Shown piece after piece: positions 8,926 to 18,224 of a stretch of 34,579 nt of DNA. The number at the start of each line of letters is the position of its first letter. Within the stretch, counting starts at the first letter, position 1. The notes beneath the pieces are model-generated. The model saw nothing but the letters and a program-made list of their open reading frames with translations. It made no database searches and had not been told where the DNA came from. Source of the stretch: Methylobrevis pamukkalensis (GTDB lineage Bacteria; Pseudomonadota; Alphaproteobacteria; Rhizobiales; Pleomorphomonadaceae); NCBI RefSeq assembly GCF_001720135.1, contig NZ_MCRJ01000030.1:1-34579 (forward strand), in the 5' to 3' direction. A program made the position numbers and the translations under genes.

Positions 8926-11608
8926 TCAGGGCATCGATCTGCGGTCACGTCCTTTCTCCAGCTCCATCACCAGCAGCAGGACGGCGGACAGGGCGAGCAT
9001 CATCGCCCAGTCGGCGATCGACACCGGGCCGATGGCGAGGATCTCCGCCAGCGGCGCGATGTGCATGGCGCCGATGTGCAGCGCCTGCGCCGCGAGCACG
9101 CCGCCGAGCAGCAGCGGATTGGTCCACAGCGGCTGGCGGAACACGGAGCGGTGTTCGGAGCGGCTGTTGAAGGTCTGGACATTCTCGAACAGCACGAACA
9201 GCAGCAGCAGCAGGTTGCGCGCCTCCGCCTCGCTGCGGCCGAGATGGAGCAGGAGGGCGAAGACGGCAAAGCCGCCGACGCCCATGACCAGCGCCGCATC
9301 GCGGATCTTGCGCAGCATCCGCCGGTCGAAGATCGGCTCGTCCGGCCGGCGCGGCGGCCGGGCGAGTTCGTCGCCCTCGGGCCTCTCGGTGGCGAGCGCC
9401 ACGTCCTGGATGCCGTTGGTCACGAGGTTGAGCCAGAGCAGCTGCACCGGCAGGAGCGGCATCGGCAGGCCGAGCGGCAGGGCGAGGAGGAACAGCACCA
9501 CCTCGGCAACGCCGGTCGAGACCAGCATGAACACCACCTTGCGGATGTTGCCATAGGCGGTGCGGCCCTGGCGGATGCCTCGACGATCGAGGCGAAATGG
9601 TCGTCGGTGACGATGAGGTCGGCGCTCTCGCGGGCCACGTCGGTGCCCTTGCGGCCCATGGCGACGCCGACATGGGCGTGTTTCAGCGCCGGCGCGTCGT
9701 TGACGCCATCGCCGGTGACGGCGACGAAATGGCCGATGCGCGACAGCGCCAGCACGATGGCCAGCTTCTGGGGCGGGTCGACGCGGGCATAGATCCGGGC
9801 GCGGCGGGCCAGCGCGTCCAGCGCCGCCTCGCCGGCTGCCGCGGCCGAGGCGACCTCGCCCCCGGTCGCGATCTCGTCGTCCGAAAAGGCGAGCCCCGCC
9901 TCGCGGCCGATGGCGGCGGCGGTCGCCGGATCGTCGCCGGTCACCATCACCACGCTGATGCCGGCGCGGCGGCAGGCGGCGATCGCCCCCGGCACCTCCG
10001 GACGCACGGGATCCTGCATGCCGGCAAGACCGAGGAAGGTGAGGTCCGCGAGATGGCGGTGGCCGTAGTCGCCATCCGGCTCGGCCTCGATCTCGCCCTG
10101 CGCGAAGGCGAGAACGCGCAGGCCGCGCGCCGCCATCTCCTCCTTCTGCCGCAGCAGGTGGTCGCGCTCGATGGGCGCCGGACGGCCGCCGGTGTCCATC
10201 CCTGTGGCCATGGCGATCAGCGTTTCCGGCGCACCCTTGACGAAGATCCGCACCCGCCGGGCCGCGTCCGGTGCGGCGTGGAACGAGGCGGCAAAGCGCA
10301 GGTCCGGCTCGTAGGGAATGCGGGCGAGCGAGGGATGCGCGTCCAGCACCTCCTCGTGGTTCAGGCCGCCGCGCCGGGCGGCGGACAGGAGCGCGACATC
10401 CACCGTGTCGCCGATGCCGTGCAGGCCGTCCGCGTCCTCGACCAGCCGTCCGTCGTTGGGCAGGGCGGCGGCGTGCAGCAGGGCGGCGAGCGCGGTTTCC
10501 GCGTCGGCCCCGGCCGGCGAGGCGGGATCGGCGACGGGCAGACCGCCGTCCCGGCCGGCGGCGAACACGTAGCGGGCGCCGTCCGGGAGGACGACGTCGG
10601 TGACCGTGAGTTCGTTGAGGGTCAGCGTGCCGGTCTTGTCGGTGGCGATCAGGGTGCAGGAGCCGAGCGCCTCGATCGCCGGCAGGTTGCGCACGATCAC
10701 GTTGGCCTTCGCCATCCGCCGCATGCCGATCGCCAGCGTGATCGAGATCGCCACCGGCAGGCCTTCGGGAATGGCGCTGACCGCAAGGCCCACCGCCATC
10801 ATGAACAGCGTTTCCAGCCCCATGCCGCGCAGCAGCCCGACGCCGACCAGCAGCAGCAGCGCGACGCCGACGGCAACCGCGATCTGGCGCGAGAAGCGCT
10901 CCAGCCGGATCATCAGCGGCGGCCGGGACAGGGACGCGCGGCCAAGGTCGCGGGCGATGCGGCCGACCTCGGTGGCGCCGCCGGTGGCGCTGACGACGCC
11001 GCGCCCGCGGCCCCGGGTGACGAGGGCGCCGGCAAAGGCGGCGCCGCGGCGCGGATCGGACGTCGCGTCCGAAGGGGTCGTCGCGACTTTGCGGACGGCG
11101 ACCGATTCGCCGGTCAGCAGGGATTCGTCGCACTGGAGGTCGTCGGCCGCGACGAGGCGCAGGTCGGCGGGCACCCGGCCGCCGGCCTCCAGCAGCACGA
11201 GGTCGCCGGGCACGAGGCCGCGGGCGCGATCTCCGTCTCGGCGCCGTCCCGCACCACCCGGGCCCGGGGCTCCTCGAGCTGTTTCAGGGCGGCGGCGGCC
11301 CGGCCGGCGGAATATTCCTGCGCCGTGCCGATCAGGCCGTTGAGAAGCAGCACGATGCCGATGAAGGCGGCGTCGCCGGCGTCGCCAAGGCTGAGCGACA
11401 CCACGGCCGCCGCCAGCAGGATGTAGATCAGCGGGCTGAGGAACTGGCGCAGGAACACCCTGGCCAGGGAGGGTGCGGCCGGCTGCGGCAGCGTGTTGGG
11501 GCCGACCCGCGCGAGAACCGCGGCGGCCTCGGCTGACGAGAGACCTGCGGAAGCCGGCTGGCCGGGCGCGGAGAGGTCGGCTACGGAAGGAAGATCGGTG
11601 TCCTGCAT
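8926..11608 (-). CDS. P2-type cation-transporting ATPase (two one-base frameshifts)
   Basis: About 894 residues when one base is restored at about 11219 and at about 9579 (both G/C runs). Order: cation ATPase N-terminal domain, two helices (about 45-90), actuator domain with LTGES, helices 3-4 with AIPEGLP, phosphorylation site DKTGTLT (Asp about 324), nucleotide-binding domain with KGAPE, hinge TGDGVNDAP (about 632), then six C-terminal helices. The sequence aligns with the SERCA/PMR1 group through helices 5-6. It keeps the helix-4 Glu, helix-5 Glu (TGVAEVV) and the Asn/Thr of NLVTN, but the residue equal to SERCA Asp800 is Asn and that equal to Asn768 is Gly. Substrate (calcium, manganese or monovalent) therefore cannot be assigned. 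It appears monocistronic, with a weak ribosome site at ATG 11608. Confidence 0.87.
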
Positions 11609-11729
11609 CGGGCCAGTCTCGCAGATTGCGGGCGCCGGCAGGTTGCGTTCGATCAAGAGATACGATGATTCTTGCGAGAACGCGGCGCCGGGCGGCCGCA
11701 CGTGCCGCCGCCCGGTCGGAGGCGTGTCC

Positions 11730-12912
<1,183 letters not shown>

Positions 12913-13041
12913 GTCATCTCTCCCGCGCCTTGCGCGTCGTTCCATCCGGCGGCGTCAGGTCTTGGTATCGGGCGCCTGCCGGTTCGGGCGCGATCCTGCC
13001 GCGCGGGGCGCGACCGCGCAAGCGCGATCGGTTCTCGCAGG

Positions 13042-13872
<831 letters not shown>

Positions 13873-13882
13873 CGCCGCATCC

Positions 13883-14971
13883 TCACAGGCCGCCGCCATG
13901 GCGGCGGAGCAGCAGGACAACGAACACCGGGGCGCCGATCAGGGCGGTGAGGATGCCGATCGGCAGTTCGGCCGGAGCGACGAGGATGCGGCAGAGCGCA
14001 TCGGCCACCACCAGCAGCGCCGCGCCGCACAGGGCCGTGGCCGGCAGCAGCTGGCGGTTCGACGGCCCCATCACGAGGCGGAGCAGATGCGGCACGACGA
14101 TGCCGACGAAGCCGATGCTGCCGGCCACCGCCACGGCCGCGCCGCAGGCGGCGGCGACTCCGACGATGACGATCCGCTTCAGCCGTTCGACGTCGGTGCC
14201 CAGATGCACCGCCTCGGCCTCGCCGAGCACGAGCGCGTCGAGACCGCGCGCGACCAGCGGGATCGCGGCCAGCAGCAGGGCGATGAAGGGCAGCACGGCG
14301 GAGATGCGGCCCCAGGTGGCGCCGCCGAGGCTGCCGAGGGTCCAGAAGGTGACGTCGCGCAGTTGCTGGTCGTCGGCGGCGAAGATCATCAGGCCGGTGA
14401 CCGCGTTGGCGGCGGCGGTGACGGCGAGGCCGGCCAGCAGCAGGGTCGCGATCGAGGTGCGCCCGCCGCGGGTGGCGATGGCGTAGAGCAGGATCATCGC
14501 GCCGAGCGCGCCGACGAAGGCGCCGGCGGGCAGGAAATAGAGGCCGGCCAGCGCGGCAAGGCCGGCCAGCGCCCCTTCGCCGAGCACGATCGCCGCGACG
14601 GCGGCCACCGTCGCCCCGGCCGTGACGCCGACAAGGCCGGGGTCGGCGAGCGGGTTGCGGAACAGGCCCTGCATCATGGCGCCCGACACGGCGAGCACCG
14701 CGCCGACAAGGGCGCCGAGCACGAGGCGCGGCAGGCGCACGTCGTGGAGCACGATCGCATCGCGGGCGGAAAGACCCGACCCGTCGCCGACAAGGGCGGC
14801 GAACAGGCTGGCGGCCGCGATGTTCGACGGGCCGGTCAGGACGGCCGCGAGCGCGGCGGCGACCAGAAGCAGGGCCGAGCCGGCGATCACCACGCGCGCC
14901 GTGCGGCGGCGGTCGCCGGCCCGGCGCGGTGCAAGGCGCGGCGCATGAGGTGCGGAGCCGGACAGGCTCAC
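13883..14971 (-). CDS. hmuU: Heme ABC transporter permease HmuU
   Basis: Inner-membrane permease of the FecCD/BtuC type, 362 residues with about ten hydrophobic helices. Family stretches include VRLPRLVLGALVGAVLAVSGAMMQ, NPLADPGLVGVTAGA and GSIGFVGIVVPHLLRL, the last containing the coupling-helix region. GTG 14971 overlaps the hmuT TGA (GTGA), indicating translational coupling. The frame is open much further upstream, but that part overlaps hmuT and is a shadow. It passes heme delivered by HmuT into the cytoplasm. Confidence 0.92.
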   Translation of the reverse strand: MSLSGSAPHAPRLAPRRAGDRRRTARVVIAGSALLLVAAALAAVLTGPSNIAAASLFAALVGDGSGLSARDAIVLHDVRLPRLVLGALVGAVLAVSGAMMQGLFRNPLADPGLVGVTAGATVAAVAAIVLGEGALAGLAALAGLYFLPAGAFVGALGAMILLYAIATRGGRTSIATLLLAGLAVTAAANAVTGLMIFAADDQQLRDVTFWTLGSLGGATWGRISAVLPFIALLLAAIPLVARGLDALVLGEAEAVHLGTDVERLKRIVIVGVAAACGAAVAVAGSIGFVGIVVPHLLRLVMGPSNRQLLPATALCGAALLVVADALCRILVAPAELPIGILTALIGAPVFVVLLLRRHGGGL

Positions 14972-15918
14972 GGCGCGCCGATCCGGTCCGGGTAGAGGCG
15001 GGTCGCAAGCTCGCGGGCGGCGGCCGGCGCGCGCGGGCCGAAGCCGAGCAGATAGCCGCCGTCCATGGCAAGGAAAGCCCCGTGTTCGGCGGCAGGCGTC
15101 GCGCGGAAGGCCGGCAGGGCGAATACCTCCGCCGCGCTCGTTTCGTGGTCGCCGCGGCGCATGGCCAGCACGACGTCGGGGGCGGCCGCGATCACCGCCT
15201 CGTCGACCATCGGCTTGTAGCCGTCGAAGTCGGCGGCATTGATGCCGCCGGCCAGCGTGACGATCGCCTCGGCGGCAGTCCCGCGTCCGCCGGCCATCAC
15301 CCGGCCGTTGGCCAGCGACAGCACGAACAGCACGCGCTTGCGGCCGGCCTCGGGCAGGGCCGCGGTCTCGCGCGCCAGCGCGGCAAACTCGGCCTCGACC
15401 GCGGCGGCGAGCGGCTCGGCGGCGGCCTCCCGTCCGATGGCGGCCCCGACCGCGCGGATTTTTCCGGCTACGCCGGCCGGGGTCGGGACGTCGGGCACGA
15501 GTTCGACCGGCACCGAGCCGGCCTGGAGGATCGCGAGCGCCGGCGGCGGGCCGGAGCCCTCGATGGCGAGGATCAGATCCGGGCCGACCGAAAGGACGCC
15601 CTCGGGGGCGAGCTGGCGCATGTAGCCGACGACCGGCAGGTCCCTGACCGCGTCCGGATGGAGGCTGGTGCTGTCGACGGCGGCGATCCGGTCGCCGGCG
15701 CCGAGGGCGAACAGGATCTCGGTAACCGCGCCGCCGACCGACACGATGCGTCGGGCCTCGGGATGCGGGGTCACGTCGCCGGCCGTGGCCGGGCCGGCAG
15801 CAAGGGCGGCGAGCGCGAGCACGGCCGCGGCAACGGCGGCGGCCGGACGGCGGCACCGGCCGGGGCCCTTGGCGGACGACGGGGCTGCGCCACGTGGCAA
15901 AGTCGGGCGGTGAGGCAT
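14968..15918 (-). CDS. hmuT: Periplasmic heme-binding protein HmuT
   Basis: Solute receptor for heme, 316 residues, of the helical-backbone TroA/BtuF class. It has a long basic n-region then a hydrophobic stretch and signal cleavage near GPATAGD. The mature part begins RRIVSVGGAVTEILFALGAGDRI, the typical HmuT opening. A Tyr in VGYMRQLAPEGVLS is in the expected position of the axial heme ligand, and the C-terminal LLGFGPRAPAAARELA is family-typical. ATG 15918 has AGGAG nine bases upstream. First gene of hmuTUV, divergent from the heme-degrading gene, with iron-response-like sites in the spacer. Confidence 0.92.
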   Translation of the reverse strand: MPHRPTLPRGAAPSSAKGPGRCRRPAAAVAAAVLALAALAAGPATAGDVTPHPEARRIVSVGGAVTEILFALGAGDRIAAVDSTSLHPDAVRDLPVVGYMRQLAPEGVLSVGPDLILAIEGSGPPPALAILQAGSVPVELVPDVPTPAGVAGKIRAVGAAIGREAAAEPLAAAVEAEFAALARETAALPEAGRKRVLFVLSLANGRVMAGGRGTAAEAIVTLAGGINAADFDGYKPMVDEAVIAAAPDVVLAMRRGDHETSAAEVFALPAFRATPAAEHGAFLAMDGGYLLGFGPRAPAAARELATRLYPDRIGAP

Positions 15919-15974
15919 GGCGGCAGGCTCCTGCGACGCGCCGGGCCGGCCGGCAGTTTTGAATGGGTCCAGAG

Positions 15975-15991
15975 TTGCGAACGCTTCGCAA
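15975..15991. promoter_or_regulatory. ICE-like palindrome upstream of hmuT
   Basis: TTGCGAA-CGC-TTCGCAA is a perfect palindrome with 7-bp arms and a 3-bp centre, located 57 bases before the hmuT start. The layout equals the iron control element bound by Irr in rhizobia (TTTAGAA-N3-TTCTAAA as I recall it), agreeing at five of seven arm positions. It may be an Irr-type site or an unrelated repressor site. Confidence 0.4.
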
Positions 15992-16000
15992 GTTATTTAT

Positions 16001-16015
16001 TGACTTTGATATTCA
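16001..16015. promoter_or_regulatory. Candidate IRO box (RirA-type iron-responsive operator)
   Basis: TGA-CTTTGATAT-TCA fits the IRO pattern TGA-N9-TCA recognised by RirA, the iron-sulfur-cluster Rrf2 repressor of rhizobia. It lies in the AT-rich core of the hmuT/hmuQ divergent region and overlaps a plausible -35 (TTGACT, 16000-16005) facing the plus strand, so bound repressor would block transcription when iron is sufficient. The pattern is short; the context gives it weight. Confidence 0.55.
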
Positions 16016-16159
16016 TGTTTCACTATGGACGCAAGGAGAGACCGGTTCCGCGTCAGGGAGCGGCATCAGTTTGCAGGCGTGGGTTGTGGCAGGTTTCGGC
16101 AGGGAGGCGCAGCCTCTCCCGTCGAGGCCGCCGTCGCCCACCGACAGGAGCTTGACCCG

Positions 16160-16504
16160 ATGTACATCGCCATGAACCGCTTCCGCATCATTCCCGGCCA
16201 CGAGGAGACCTTCGAGGCGATCTGGGCCACCCGTCAGGGCCGGCTCAAGGACGTGCCGGGCTATGTCGAGTTCCACCTGCTGCGCGGACCCGAGGCCGAG
16301 GACCACACGCTGTATGCGACCCACACGATCTGGGAGAGCCACGACCACTTCGTGGCCTGGACCAGGTCGGAGGCCTTCCGCCTGGCACATGCCAATGCCG
16401 GCGGCCCGAAGGACAAGATCTACCTCGCCGGCCCGCATTTCGAGGGATTCCAGGTGGTGATCTCGGAAGACCGCGACGGCGTGCGCCGCGATCTGGCGGC
16501 CTGA
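16160..16504 (+). CDS. hmuQ: IsdG/HmuQ-type heme-degrading monooxygenase
   Basis: 114-residue ferredoxin-like-fold protein of the antibiotic biosynthesis monooxygenase family. It carries the IsdG-type catalytic triad at matching positions: Asn6, Trp67 and His77 (IsdG Asn7/Trp67/His77). This and the adjacent heme importer and HutX make oxidative opening of heme with iron release the likely role, as for HmuQ/HmuD of Bradyrhizobium. ATG 16160 has AGGAG ten bases upstream. The frame is open to ATG 16025, but that extension is Arg-rich and lacks family similarity, so it is treated as leader. Transcribed divergently from hmuTUV. Confidence 0.85.
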   Translation: MYIAMNRFRIIPGHEETFEAIWATRQGRLKDVPGYVEFHLLRGPEAEDHTLYATHTIWESHDHFVAWTRSEAFRLAHANAGGPKDKIYLAGPHFEGFQVVISEDRDGVRRDLAA

Positions 16505-16580
16505 CATCGGCCCGGAGCAACATGACGGCGCGACCGGCCCGTCACGGGCATGGCCGGCGCGAATCGGGGAGAAACGCAAG

Positions 16581-17104
16581 ATGACCATGCTCGCAGAGCC
16601 GGCTGCCGAGGCCCTTGCCGCGGCGCGGGTGGCGCTGGCCGAGAAGCCCGACGCGTCGTCGAGGCGATCGCCGCCAAGGCCGGCGTTGCACCGCGCACCG
16701 TGCTGGATCTCCTGCCGGCAGGGGCGGCCGTGCCCGCTCCGGCCGACGCCTTTGCCGACGTCTGGGCGGCAATGGCCGGCTGGGGCGAGGTGCTGCTGAT
16801 CGTGCACACCGCCGACATCGTGCTGGAATGCACCGGCAGCCTGCCGGCCGGCAGCTTCGGCCACGGCTATTTCAACATCCATGGCGACAGCCCGATCGCC
16901 GGCCACATCAAGGCCGACCGCTGCGCGGCGATCTATTTCGTCGACCGCCAGTTCCACGGCCGGCGCTCCCTGTCGGTGCAGTTCCTCAACGGCGAGGGGG
17001 AGGCCATGTTCAAGGTCTTCGTCCGCCGCGACGCCAGCCGCGACCTGATCGCGGACCAGGCCGAAGCCTTCGAGGCGCTGCGCGCCAGCTACATGACGAA
17101 GTAA
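16581..17104 (+). CDS. hutX: Cytosolic heme carrier HutX (one-base frameshift)
   Basis: About 174 residues once one G is restored near 16653 (GACGGC read as GACGC), giving the family motif AEKPDGVVEAIAAKAGV. HutX/ChuX proteins bind heme in the cytoplasm and hand it to a heme-degrading enzyme. Other family features are GWGEVLLIVHTADIVLECTGSLPAGS, GYFNIHGDSPIAGHI (conserved His) and CAAIYFVDRQFHGRRSLSVQF. ATG 16581 has GGGGAGA upstream. It follows hmuQ by 76 bases in the same direction, so carrier and monooxygenase are co-expressed. In Vibrio the partner of HutX is HutZ; here it is an IsdG-type enzyme instead. Confidence 0.88.
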
Positions 17105-17141
17105 TCCCGCATGGTCTCGGACCGGCCGTGCGCGACCGGCA

Positions 17142-18224
17142 TCAGGCGCGGGCGCTGACCGCGCCCGGCGGCTGCACCGGCAGCGAGGCCGCGGCCGGCG
17201 GTTTGGCCGGTGCGGCGGCCGAGGCGTCGACTGCGTCGTCGTCCGGAGCATCGCCGGCTTCGGCGGCGGCTGCAGCTGCGGCGGCCGGTGTCGAGGCCGG
17301 TGTTGCGGCCGACTTTGCCAGGGCGGCGGCCCGTTCGGCCACGTCCTGGCCGAGGGGAATCACGTCGACCTTCACGTCGAGCCCGTGGTCGCCGACGGTG
17401 ACGACCACGCCGTCCATCGGCGACACGTCGGAATAGTCGCGACCGACCGCGAGCACGATATGATCCTCGCCCGCCGGAATGTCGTTGGTGGGGTCGAGGC
17501 CGATCCAGCCCATCTCCGGTCCGCACCAGACCTCCACCCAGGCGTGGGTGGCGTCGGCGCCTTCGAGACGGACCTGCCCGGGCGGGGGAATGGTGCGCAG
17601 GTAGCCGCTGACATAGCGCGCCGGCAGGCCGAGCCCGCGCATGCCGCTGATCATCACATGGGCGAAATCCTGGCACACGCCGCTCTTCTGGCGGAAGGCG
17701 GTGGCGGGCAGGGTCTTGGCGTCGGTGGCGCCCGGCTTGTACTTGAAGTCGGTGTGGATCATCCGCGTCAGTTCGAGCGCCCCGGTCAGCACCGGCTCGC
17801 CTTCGGGAAAGGCGGCGGCGGCATAGTCGCGGATGTTCGGCTCGAGGGCGACGCTGCGGCTGGCGAAGATGAAGTGCACCGGCGACTCGGCCGATAGATC
17901 GTCGCTGCTGGCGGTCGTGTCGCGGATGTCCTCCCACGGCGGCGTCAGGCCGGCGAGAAAGGGTTCGGGCGCCGTCACCTCCACCCGCGCGCGCAGCTCC
18001 ACCACCAGCCGGTCGTGCGGCTGGTCGATCGCCACCAGCGTCGTGCGGTTGCCGAAGAAGTCGGATTCCTCCTGGTATTCGGCCGGCTGCGGGTCGATGT
18101 CGAGCGAGGAGAGGATCACCCGCTGACCGGGGCGGGTCACGGGCGCCATCCGCATCACATGCCGGGAGAAGGGCACGGCCCCGCGGTAGGAGTAGGTCGT
18201 CACCTGGCGGATGTCGTAGATCAT
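17142..18224 (-). CDS. Transglutaminase-like cysteine peptidase-fold protein with Ala/Pro-rich tail
   Basis: 360 residues. An N-terminal bacterial transglutaminase beta-domain (Bact_transglu_N, about 1-90) precedes a transglutaminase core with catalytic Cys184 (SGVCQDFAH), His227 (ATHAWVEVW) and Asp244 (GLDPTND). From about residue 297 a low-complexity tail rich in Ala, Pro and Asp follows and is not part of the family fold. There is no signal peptide. The ATG overlaps the stop of the upstream ATP-grasp/alpha-E gene (ATGA). Last gene of a three-gene operon; enzymes of this group are predicted to cleave or form isopeptide or amide bonds, with unknown substrate. Confidence 0.88.
   Translation of the reverse strand: MIYDIRQVTTYSYRGAVPFSRHVMRMAPVTRPGQRVILSSLDIDPQPAEYQEESDFFGNRTTLVAIDQPHDRLVVELRARVEVTAPEPFLAGLTPPWEDIRDTTASSDDLSAESPVHFIFASRSVALEPNIRDYAAAAFPEGEPVLTGALELTRMIHTDFKYKPGATDAKTLPATAFRQKSGVCQDFAHVMISGMRGLGLPARYVSGYLRTIPPPGQVRLEGADATHAWVEVWCGPEMGWIGLDPTNDIPAGEDHIVLAVGRDYSDVSPMDGVVVTVGDHGLDVKVDVIPLGQDVAERAAALAKSAATPASTPAAAAAAAAEAGDAPDDDAVDASAAAPAKPPAAASLPVQPPGAVSARA

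Noticed and set aside
16025..16159. N-terminal extension of the heme monooxygenase from ATG 16025, or a hidden hmuP gene
   Set aside because: The extension is Arg/Gly-rich and not like the family, and no HmuP-type motif is found in any frame; AGGAG before ATG 16160 supports the short form.
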